DNA from: Bacteroidales bacterium
GTDB lineage: Bacteria; Bacteroidota; Bacteroidia; Bacteroidales; UBA12077
Direction: 5' to 3'
Assembly: GCA_028282785.1 (NCBI GenBank)
Contig: JANQHE010000004.1
Coordinates: 16,900 to 80,899, forward strand
DNA: 64,000 nt
Shown here: positions 1-9,700 of the stretch, in pieces
Layout: each line of letters opens with the position of its first letter
How positions within the stretch are numbered: the stretch's first letter is position 1
The notes under the pieces: generated by a model
What the model was told of the DNA's origin: nothing
The model's input: the letters and a program-made list of their open reading frames with translations, nothing else
Databases searched by the model: none
Program-made: the position numbers and the translations under genes

Positions 1-823
1 TCTCAATACAATACTCTAAATCTTTTATTAGTCCATAACTGCTTTGATATCTTGCTTCAGCTGTTTTTTTCATTAATTTCAAAACAATTTCGGAAACAGG
101 CCTTGGAATATTGTTTTGAATTTTATCTAAAGGAACCGCTTCTTTCGCAATATGACTATGAATCCATTCTCTTGAAGTTTCTGCATAAAATGGTAAATTT
201 CCGGAGAATAGCTCATATAATGTTATGCCTAAAGAGTAATAATCGGTTCTATAATCAATATCCCTATTTATTCGACCTGTTTGTTCCGGAGATATATAAG
301 CATAAGTGCCTTCAAAATGAATATTTCTCTTTTCAATTCGTTCAAATGACAATTCTGTTGCTAAACCAAAATCAATTATTTTTAACTGGTTTTGTTCTGA
401 GTTGTATAAGATATTCGTTGAGTTAATATCTTTATGGATAATTCCATTTGAGTGAATGTCATTTAATGCCAAAGCTAATTCCTTAGATAAACTTAAAGAT
501 TTTATCAGATATGCATTATCTGTTGCAGGGTTTTGCGTTTTAATATATTCCTTTAACGATATTCCTCCAAAATCTTCTAAAACCATTACGTGGCTATTCC
601 CATCTTTGAGTAAATCTATTGCTTTGATAATAAATTCGGAATTTATAGAGGTAATTATTTCAAATTCTCTATTAAATCTTGCAATACTTTCCGGATTGGA
701 ATGTTCCTCGTTTAGAACCTTTAATACAACCGGATTTTTATTTTTATCTAAGGCTTTATAAACTGTGGTTTTAAAGCCATTAGCTAACTGATTTGATATC
801 TTATATCCGGCTATGGTATCCAT
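1..823 (-). CDS. Ser/Thr protein kinase domain, N-terminal part of a larger protein (runs off window)
   Basis: Reading the minus strand from the ATG at 823-821 gives an open frame that continues past base 1, so only about 274 N-terminal residues are seen. They form a eukaryotic-type protein kinase domain: a beta-3 lysine in VVLKVL (about residue 35), the catalytic loop HKDINSTNILY (about 130-140), DFG at 151-153, and an activation segment GTYAYISPEQTGR. The glycine-rich loop is degenerate. The HKDINxxNI and SPEQTGRxNRxIDYRTDYYSLG wording is typical of the kinase module at the front of very large proteins that continue into AAA-ATPase, GAF and histidine kinase domains (HstK type). That continuation is inferred, since it lies outside the window. 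The gene starts 4 bases after the stop of the upstream membrane protein gene, so the two are probably co-transcribed. Confidence 0.85.
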   Translation of the reverse strand, partial: MDTIAGYKISNQLANGFKTTVYKALDKNKNPVVLKVLNEEHSNPESIARFNREFEIITSINSEFIIKAIDLLKDGNSHVMVLEDFGGISLKEYIKTQNPATDNAYLIKSLSLSKELALALNDIHSNGIIHKDINSTNILYNSEQNQLKIIDFGLATELSFERIEKRNIHFEGTYAYISPEQTGRINRDIDYRTDYYSLGITLYELFSGNLPFYAETSREWIHSHIAKEAVPLDKIQNNIPRPVSEIVLKLMKKTAEARYQSSYGLIKDLEYCIE

Positions 824-827
824 TGAA

Positions 828-2012
828 TTAATAGGCTTTCTTAATTAATTCTTCATCATCAAATTGTGTGGTAATTTTAAAAAAGTATGCAAATGCTATC
901 CAAACAATCCAATTATAAATACCATATGGTAAATAACCAAATAAACCTTCAAGTGGCATTTCGAAAACATGAAATTTGTCTACATATGGGATGCTATATT
1001 TCCAGTATCCGGGAACAAATGTATGAAAAGGATTGTGATTTGCACTTAAGAAATTAGTGCCTTCACAAATTAATCCGGAAATAAAGTTTCCTAATCCGAT
1101 TAAGGCTAAAGGTGTCCAGTTTCCCTCTTTAACTATTGGCCTAAATGGGGTCCACAAACCAACCATATCAAAAATGATACTTAAAATTAAAACAGGGCCA
1201 ATCCAAAGTAAAGGATATAGAATAAAGGGGAAAAAGCTTATTAAGAATAATGAAATTATTCCGATAATTAAAAGAATGATTTGAACGGATTTTGATAGTG
1301 AAACTTTAGGGCCATAAGAGTATCTTCGATTTAATTTTTTAAATGTATATAACAACATAAAAATCTCGAATACAAAAGGAACAAGAGCTGCTCCTCCAAC
1401 AAAAGCATAAATATAAAACTCAAATGTAGATAACATATGTGCTTCGGGATAATACCAGTTTACACCTACATATAAACTTAAATATTCAAAGTAACCCCAA
1501 CCAAAAGCAGAACAAATTCCAATCCATAACAAATTAATAGGCCTGTCTTTAACAATTGAATGCCCACCGGAACGTTTGTATACGATTCCATCAATGGTAA
1601 ATACCAGCCCCCAGATTATAGGTATAAATCCTAAGTTAATTATAAATCTTGGTCTGCTAAAATGTCCCCATAGGATTACTGCATCAATAATAGCAACCGT
1701 TAAACCAATCCAAAACCATATAGGATATTTAACTTTGGTAATTTTCGGAGTTTCTCTTTGTTCAGGTTTTTTAAATCCGAAAATCCAAGGATATAAATAA
1801 AGTACTACAAAAAAAGCACATGCAAAAAATAAAACAATAAATACAGTTAAATTGAATCCAGGCTTGGGAGTAGCAGCTGTTGGCGGAAACGTAAAAAAAT
1901 GAGATGCTAAATCACCTTTGTAATTTATAAGAGCCCCGATAAGTGGCGCCACTATTATTATAATTACTGATAAGGTGATAAATAATCGGCGATTTCTTTT
2001 AGTCTTGTTCAT
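828..2012 (-). CDS. Multi-pass membrane protein of unknown function
   Basis: This 394-residue protein is dominated by hydrophobic segments. I count roughly nine to ten likely membrane helices, beginning with residues 9-28 (LFITLSVIIIIVAPLIGAL) after a basic NKTKRNRR start, and ending in a charged cytoplasmic-looking tail (TTQFDDEELIKKAY). Aromatic-rich loops, such as WKYSIPYVDKFHVFEMPLEG near the C-terminus, look conserved in character, but I do not recognise a family with confidence. It is sandwiched between an uncharacterised soluble protein (2-base gap upstream) and a Ser/Thr kinase (4-base gap downstream), which suggests one functional unit, perhaps a membrane sensor or a kinase target. 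That role is inference from context only. Confidence 0.75.
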   Translation of the reverse strand: MNKTKRNRRLFITLSVIIIIVAPLIGALINYKGDLASHFFTFPPTAATPKPGFNLTVFIVLFFACAFFVVLYLYPWIFGFKKPEQRETPKITKVKYPIWFWIGLTVAIIDAVILWGHFSRPRFIINLGFIPIIWGLVFTIDGIVYKRSGGHSIVKDRPINLLWIGICSAFGWGYFEYLSLYVGVNWYYPEAHMLSTFEFYIYAFVGGAALVPFVFEIFMLLYTFKKLNRRYSYGPKVSLSKSVQIILLIIGIISLFLISFFPFILYPLLWIGPVLILSIIFDMVGLWTPFRPIVKEGNWTPLALIGLGNFISGLICEGTNFLSANHNPFHTFVPGYWKYSIPYVDKFHVFEMPLEGLFGYLPYGIYNWIVWIAFAYFFKITTQFDDEELIKKAY

Positions 2013-2014
2013 AT

Positions 2015-3112
2015 TTATTTAGGTTCTTGTTTAATTAACTCTTTTAGTGCTTTTAGAAATATTTCAAGTAACAAATCTAATTTCAATGTTTTTTCATAAC
2101 ATCTAATCCATGTTTTAAATGCCAGCCATATACTTGCAGGTTTTTCAAAACGTGTGTAAACATAAAATGCAGTCGTATTTCTTAGTTCTTTCTTATTGTA
2201 CTTTAACCATTTTTGTTCATTACTAAACTTTTCACCGTCCCAACCTTTTAAACCTACAACAGAACAGAAATAAGAATATCTTCTTTGCATAAAATAATAC
2301 CCCATTCCTCCTTCATTATAATAATCGTGTAGCATTTCACTTACTCTTAGGCCTTCTTGAGTTGATAAATTATAAATGTTGCTAACCACAAAAGAATCAA
2401 TATTTCCAAGCATATCAGGTCCGGAGGCAAATACATTAATAAGTTTTTGCATTTCTTCCTCTTTAACTTCATGTTTATTCTTTAATTTTTGAAAAAGAAA
2501 CTCCCCTGCAGAACTTGAGATGTCTCCTAACCAAGTGGCACAACTCATATTATTATCAACATGAGGTAATAGTTCGTGCATCCATAGTAACCAATTTGGT
2601 AATGGAGCTACCGGTTCAGGGTAGTTGGAGGCATCCATTCCTGCAATTACATGCCCTAAATCACAATACAATCCATTAGGTAAAATTACTTCTTGGTTGT
2701 CGTTGGCATAAATTTCCGGAACGGTCCCAACGTTTGGGTTCATCCAATCTCCTTCTTTAACTGTTACTAAACGTTTTTTATGGTCTGTTTCGAAAGCTTT
2801 TTTTCTTTTTACTCCACCGGAAGATTTTTCCGGATAGCTGGCTACATCATCATCCACAACTTCTACATTGTATCTACCCTTAATTTTAGCTGTACCTCTT
2901 ATAAGTTCTTTATTCCATCCGTATTTGTCGTAGAAAATCTTGCGTAAACGCGTGACCATTAATTTTGTTTGGTGTTGTTCACCTTTGAAGTAATCTTCTT
3001 CATTTTTTAATAAATCAAGGAACTTCGTAAGATTAATCGCTTTTTCCTTTTGCGGAGTGGGAACAAATTCATTTTCAATTGGTTGAAACAAACTATTAAG
3101 ATGATTGGGCAT
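2015..3112 (-). CDS. Uncharacterised 365-aa protein, first gene of a kinase-containing operon
   Basis: I do not recognise this protein. It has no signal peptide or clear membrane span and a charged N-terminus. The centre (about residues 145-205) holds the most conserved-looking part: LPNGLYCDLGHVIAGMDA, followed by a WLLWMHELLPHVDNN segment and ATWLGDISSSAGEFLF. The clustered Cys, His, Asp and Glu residues there could bind a metal or form an active site, but this is speculation. The C-terminal 90 residues are rich in Trp, Tyr and Lys and predicted helical. It is transcribed with the membrane protein and the kinase that follow at gaps of 2 and 4 bases. No TAnnTTTG promoter stands out in the 180 bases upstream. 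Confidence 0.75.
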   Translation of the reverse strand: MPNHLNSLFQPIENEFVPTPQKEKAINLTKFLDLLKNEEDYFKGEQHQTKLMVTRLRKIFYDKYGWNKELIRGTAKIKGRYNVEVVDDDVASYPEKSSGGVKRKKAFETDHKKRLVTVKEGDWMNPNVGTVPEIYANDNQEVILPNGLYCDLGHVIAGMDASNYPEPVAPLPNWLLWMHELLPHVDNNMSCATWLGDISSSAGEFLFQKLKNKHEVKEEEMQKLINVFASGPDMLGNIDSFVVSNIYNLSTQEGLRVSEMLHDYYNEGGMGYYFMQRRYSYFCSVVGLKGWDGEKFSNEQKWLKYNKKELRNTTAFYVYTRFEKPASIWLAFKTWIRCYEKTLKLDLLLEIFLKALKELIKQEPK

Positions 3113-3243
3113 AGTAACAAGTTTAAAATAAGGAATAAAAGTTATAAAAAAAAAGCTAGATAAAAAACTTTGATTTAATTTAATGATTACAAAATATTAA
3201 AATTTTTATAACATAGTGGCACTTATAACAACCATTTTTAAAT

Positions 3244-3270
3244 AAAAAAAGCTGCAATAAATGCAGCTTT
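3244..3270 (-). terminator. Rho-independent terminator of gcvH
   Basis: A perfect 9-bp stem (3248-3256 pairing with 3262-3270; AAAGCTGCA / TGCAGCTTT) with a 5-base loop is followed on the minus strand by a run of seven T. It lies about 20 bases after the gcvH stop and closes the ruvA-sprA-gcvH transcription unit. Confidence 0.85.
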
Positions 3271-3292
3271 ATCTATAATCGATTTCTAAAAT

Positions 3293-3673
3293 TTAAGCTT
3301 CCAATAAGTTTTTATATGCGGCAGCATCTAATAATTCATCTAACTCAGCGGTATTAGTTAATTTTACTTTAATTAACCAGCCTTCTCCATAAGGATCTTT
3401 GTTAACTATCTCTGGAGTTTCTTCAAGTTTTTCATTTACTTCAACAACCTCACCGCTAACCGGCATAAACATATCAGATACCGTTTTTACAGCTTCTATA
3501 GTGCCAAATACTTCTTCCTTAGCTAAATCTTCACCTTCAGTTTCAATTTCTAAAAAGACTATATCTCCAAGTTCACCTTGAGCATAATCCGTAATACCAA
3601 CATATGCTTCTTCACCTTCAACGCGGATCCATTCGTGATCCTTAGTGTACTTTAAGTTTTCTGGGATGTTCAT
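3293..3673 (-). CDS. gcvH: Glycine cleavage system H protein
   Basis: GcvH carries the lipoyl arm that shuttles the aminomethyl group between the P, T and L proteins of glycine decarboxylase. From the chosen start the product is 126 residues, the normal family length. The lipoylation lysine is K63 in [11 protein letters not shown], and the N-terminal [14 protein letters not shown] is the family hallmark. An in-frame ATG 63 bases further upstream (3736) would add 21 residues unlike any GcvH, so the start at 3673 is preferred. It lies downstream of sprA on the same strand, an arrangement familiar from other Bacteroidota, although no functional link between the two is known to me. The P, T and L genes are not in this window. 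Confidence 0.97.
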   Translation of the reverse strand: MNIPENLKYTKDHEWIRVEGEEAYVGITDYAQGELGDIVFLEIETEGEDLAKEEVFGTIEAVKTVSDMFMPVSGEVVEVNEKLEETPEIVNKDPYGEGWLIKVKLTNTAELDELLDAAAYKNLLEA

Positions 3674-3750
3674 AATATTTTTATTTTTAATTAAATAACT
3701 TGACTGTAATTTAAATTTCAAGCCAAAATTAATCAAATTTTATTAAAATA

Positions 3751-6700
3751 CTATTGAGTTAAAGTAAATCTTAGACTAAATCCCACATCAGTATTTGATA
3801 TACGATAGGGATTGGTTCCCACTTTTGGATCCGAGATATTTTGATCATAGAAGAGCCGTAATGTTAACCTGTTGCTTAATAAATAATCGGCTGAAACACC
3901 TATTATTGTATTAGTTTGATCTGCAGATGGAATATCATCATCTTCCACTATTTTTCTTAGAATGGTTGAATTTTCTCGAATCTTTAAATTAGCTCGAACG
4001 TTTAAATCACTCTTGAAATTTTCTTGACCTTCACCGAAATTGAAAATTAAGTTGAAATCATCAAAGCGGTAACCCAGACTAAAACCTAATTCATCAGTAA
4101 ATACCTCTGTAACCTGGTTATTGGTAAAACTTAAGGAAACTGTTCTACTTTTCTTAATTTCAAAACGCGTTGTTAAATTATTTACCCAAGTAAGGTCAAT
4201 ATTAATTAATGGGCTAAACTGTTCATTTATAGAAACACTGTTAAAATCGAACTGTGGAATAAAATTGTTTGCACTATCAACCGCTATTCCAAACGAAAAA
4301 TCATCATTGTTTATAAAAGAACCTATATTATATGAAGAACGATAAGCATGACTTAAATTAATAGACTTAAAAATTTTCTTTAAGAAGGGAATTTCTTTTA
4401 AGCCATCGTACCGAATACTCCAGTTTGGTAAAGGAATACTTTGGAACATGTCGAGTGGAATATTATCCGCATCATAATACCATCCATATGCTGCTAGAAA
4501 GGCTGGCCCCATAACATCTTGTGATAAGCTACCATATCCATAAGTATAACCGGATTCATCAATGTGTGTTCCTTCTCCCAAACGACTTGAAATAATTGCA
4601 CGATTTTCTTTAAATTTTTCAAAGGCTTCAGAATAATAGTTGTTTTTATTTGAAATATCTTCAAAAGCACTACCAATAGTAATATAGGTCATTGAGAAGT
4701 TACCGGTTATTTGTTCAGAATATGGTTCTGTTGAAGTATGGTAGTAATAACGATTATTATTTTCAGATTTTAGACGGTTGGCTGTTAAGTCGATTTTTAA
4801 ACCTCTAATTGGTTCAAGAGTAACTCTAAAGTTAAGGTTTTGATTTTGTGTCATTAAATAAGGTAGATTTAGTGAATCCTGTAGGAACCAATTATTTCCT
4901 ATTACTTCTGAAGCAAACTGATCATCTTGCCATCCTAGAACGAATGGCCAGCCCGGAGCTTCAAAACCAGAATTCATACCTAACATATGAGTATTTTGTG
5001 TATATCCTGCAAGACTTGATCCTTGTGTTAATGTATAAGATGCAGAAACATTTTTTACTGACATAAATAATCTTGCTGTATTTTCAGCTACAAATATCAA
5101 AGGATTTTCTTTCTTTTCAATTCGTCCTTCAACCAAAATCTGGGCTCCATCAATATCTTTTTCAGCCTTAAATCTAATTTTTCTTTTAGTTGATACTTCC
5201 CATTCACCACGAACTTCAGCACCACTGGCATCTGTCACGCTAACACGAGTTATATCTTCTGTATTTAGGTCGTGATAGATGGAACGAAAGCGGCCTTCTC
5301 TAAACCAGATATCTTGTTGTTGATAACTTACATCTTCGTACTCAACCTTTTTGCTTGATCTTCCTCTACTGTATTTCTGGTTAATGGTTTTAAGGAAACC
5401 AACTTTATTATAAAGATTTACCATATTGGCTTGCGCATTAAACTGGATGGTGTTTGAATTACGCAACGTATTTCCAAGAATAGATTCTCCATCAGCATTT
5501 CTTGGCCCGGCTTCCCAATTATAAGTAGCATTGTAACGGGTAGTTAAGTTTGTCCAATCTAATAGTGGTAATTTATTTATTGGAACACGATATGTAACAT
5601 TTATGTTATGATTATATTGGGTATTTCGACCACCTTCTAAAATATTATTCCATACTTCTCTTTTCCAGGCATTATAAACAGAATCTACGCCATGTCTGTT
5701 AACCTCACCGTAAGGTTCATCTATTTTAGCAATGTTAGTAGCAGAGAAATCAACTTTTAACGATCTGGACAGATCCCATTTTATATCATAATACCTGTTC
5801 CAATTAAATTCTTTTATAAAGGTTGGTTCAAAGACTGTATTAGGATCATAAATATTTCTGGTTTTATTTGCCTGGTATTTTCTATCTACGTCCGTTCTAA
5901 ACGAAATACTGGTAGGAGCATAATAAAAGTTAAAATCTTTTATAATTGCAAATGCTTTTTTACTTAATAATCCTCTTGATTTTCTGAAAGGCGCAACATT
6001 TTTTGGTCGCGTATTATAAATGTAGTTAAATGCGCCACGATAGTTTTTGATTATATCGTATTCAGTATTAATGTCTCTCGAATAAGTCTCATTAAATGAA
6101 TAGCTTACAGAAAAGTTTGAAACATCATAAAAGCGAGGTTTTTGGCTTTGTTTGTTTATTTTAACATTGGTAAAATTGATGCTTTTTCTTCTTGTATAAT
6201 CCTGAGCTACGTTTTTTATTGAATCTCTTTCAGCTTTTGAATCAGCATCTTTTAAAGCATCTTCTAATCTTACATCAGGATCTAACGGATTATATTCAGG
6301 ATTAATGAATGTCTCCGAATAACCTGCATAAACAGGAATGCTTACTTTTGTTTTTTCCGGGAAGAATTTTCCAAGATCAAGATTCGTTGAGACATCATAT
6401 TGGATCGTTTCTTCCTTATTTCGTTCACTTACACTCTGGTCTATACTACCAAAACCCGGAGTGCTAATGCTACCGGCAAAATTAACAGAACCTAAATCAG
6501 CTAATTGAGTGGAAAGTCGACCACGAGCTGCCCAACCTCCTTCTTCTCTAAAGTCGGTTAATCTAAGTTCATTTACCCATATTTCTCCAGACTTTGGCAT
6601 TCCATCATCTCCTGAAGTTGTATTATTTTGTTTACTTGGGTTTCGAATACCGATCATAATTGTAACTACATTACTTAAGTTAGGATTTCCTCGTACTGAA

Positions 6701-9700
6701 ATTCTACGATCACTTTCCTGATAAACAGAGTAAATGGAGTTATATGTAAATACTGTATTTGCTTGACGAAGTTCTTCGTTTCTGGCTCTTTTTACATCAA
6801 CCAGATCATCCAGATTTATCTCGATATTATTTTCTTCGGGCCATACTATTTCGCGGTCGCCATCATCATAATTTCCTTCAGGTGTAACTTTTACAGGAAT
6901 TTCATATTCGTAATAGTTACTATTATTATCTGTTCCCAACCTGATAAATACTCGTAAATCATCGTCTCTTAAAATATTACTTTCCAATTGCTCAGCATGG
7001 ACATACATCTTTAATTTTTCATATTGACGTATATCTAAATTTAACGTTTTATAAGCTGCACGAGCATCTCCATCATCCAAATTATTTACCTTTAATACCA
7101 TCGACTGTTCATTTAACTGTCGAAGTTGAGGATTAGTGGGATCAATTACACGGTCTACCCCAGGTGGTAATACGTAATTATCATTTTCCTCAATGTTAAC
7201 CGACGCTATCTCGAACGTTCCATTTGTTGTTTCCGGGGATGAAAGCCCCTCATGACCTTCCATTAATGAAAGCTCATATTTTCTCCAGTCACTGCGTACT
7301 AACTCCAGCTTAGCAAATCTTAATATTACAGTATCTTCAAATTCTTTTAAAAACATTCTCATAAAACGAATAGAAGAAAAATCTTGTATGGACCCAACTA
7401 TTCTCTCTGGTTGGCGAATTGGAATTCTAAACTGGTACCAGGCTATTTTCACATTTTGTTGTCCATTAGCCAGATCAACATCATGTCCCCACACTTTATC
7501 AACAATAAAGTTTTCACCAACATTCATATTGTTTGGATCAAGTTCAACTTTATATTGGAAATAACTTTCAGTTCGATCTAATGTTTTATTATTGTTAATG
7601 TCCTCAGAGTCAGGAGCTTTGGAATATAGGTAGCCAGCGCCACCTGTTGAATTCCCTTCCAGGTCATTATAACGTTTATACCTGTCTAAAATACTTAGCT
7701 GAAGTTCTTCATAGCCACCCTCTCGATAGTAGTGATAATTATCGTTTGAAGGATCGGCTGCAAATTGATCTTTAATTTCTTGATCGGTTACAATATTATT
7801 TACCTTATTTAAGTAAGATCTAAAAAAGGATTCCTCTTCTATGTCATTTAACCCATCTAAACCAACATCTTGATTCTCATTTGGGTTGGTATTTACCGAA
7901 AAATCATTGCTCGGAACTCTTCCCCAATCAGTTGTATCTACTTTTTCAATAACTTCCGTACTAGGTAAGCCATCTTCAAATGCTTTTCTTGAATCTTGTA
8001 AAATATCTTCGGAAATACTACCCAAGTTAAAATATAAGTCTCCATTTATGTTTCCGGTTGAATCATAAACAAATGGGTCCATTAACCAGAATTCGATGTA
8101 TTCAACATTGGCAGCCTCAAAATCTGTAGTTGGAACTTCACGCATAATTCCTCCCCAGCGAGTTTCAGGATTTTTTAATGTTCCATCTTCACTTAATCCA
8201 TAAATATTCAGAGTATCATCTGAAACATAGTTGTATGGACCTCTTTCGTCTGGATAGTATGCAACATTTAATACTTGTAAAGCAGTAGGTACCGACGTTT
8301 CAGACTGTTTATTCGGGAAAATTTCTCTCTCGTAAATTTCACGAACGAAATGATTTGATTGATCTTCGCTCGTAAGATGGTCAGGTGTTGTTGAAGTATT
8401 TCTTAAAAATAGAGGATCAATTTTATACCAGGCTATTTTTGCCCTATTAAAACCATAAACAATTTTGTTCTGGATACCAGATGTAGTTTCAGGAAACAGG
8501 TCTTCTTGATTTTGCGGTGTGCTGGCAATTACCCATGCGTTATAACTTTTCATGTCCATGGACGTTTCGCTTCCCTCAAAATCATCAATATAAGCATTAC
8601 CTTCTTCTCCAATAGCTTTAGAATGTCCGGGAATTAAATGAGCAAATTCTGCATCTACTAAAACAGAAGATTTTTCTTTAGTCTCAATAAAAGGCAATTT
8701 ATCAACCAATGAAGTAATAAGCTGAGATTCTGTTCGATAAGACGTGTTTAATCCCCAAATAGTATTAGATATTGGTTCTTCACCAATGGCAACCTTTTGT
8801 GTTAATGGTCGCTCTGTTAGATTCATTACCGTAGCTCCGATATTAAAATTATCTGAGAATTGATAATTAAAGTGTGTGCCTAGCAAAGTTTTGGTTTGTA
8901 TGCTATATAAGGCTTGACTTTCCAGTGAAATTTGTAATGGTGTTCCTGATTCTAACAAGCCTTCATTCAGAATTCTCACCCGGCCTAAATTATAGTCTAC
9001 TGTGTAATCAATGTTTTCAGTAAGAATTGATCCACCGGCCATTACCTTCACAGAACCTTGAGGTATATTAATGGCATTTAACATAATCTCTGAGCTCGAT
9101 GCCGATTTATATTGACCTTGTAACTTAAATTTATTTTTTTCAGCTAATAAACGAGCATAGGTCAGGGTTGTATCATAAAGTTCCTGGAAAATATAATTTT
9201 CTGCAATATTACTATCCGTAAACTGATCTTTTAGATAACTGCCAAAAGGTTCGAGTACCGGAAAAATAACTTGTCCGTTTGAGGCATTTATAGTTACTCC
9301 ATCGATAAAATCAAAACGACCATCCGGTTGCGCATCCAACTGAGAATTTAAATTATCAAGATTAAGAATTTTAACTAAATGTGTTTTATTTATATTACCT
9401 TCCGGTATATAGGTTAAAGCATTTCCGGTTTTATCATCCTGGTATAAAACATTCAGAATAAAGTCTTCGCTATTAACCTGGTAAGCTCCAATAGAATAAA
9501 TATTTTTCATCATTAAATCCCATGTAGGAACACTTGGCGATAAATTAGTTCCCTTCAATAGCTTTGCAACTATATATGGACTTTTATCCTGGTCTTCTGA
9601 CGTACCTATTCCATCCGTCGAAAATTCACCTACCTGATACCTGGTTCCTGCTACATCAATCTCAAAAGCAACAGCTAAAACTTCATCCGATTTTAATGAA

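Noticed and set aside
52..761. Two plus-strand open frames of 124 and 101 codons
   Set aside because: They lie antisense to the protein kinase domain read on the minus strand, whose motifs are unmistakable; the plus-strand products look like no protein.
3674..3736. N-terminal extension of gcvH from an upstream ATG
   Set aside because: The 21 extra residues are unlike any H protein, and the internal ATG gives the standard N-terminus.
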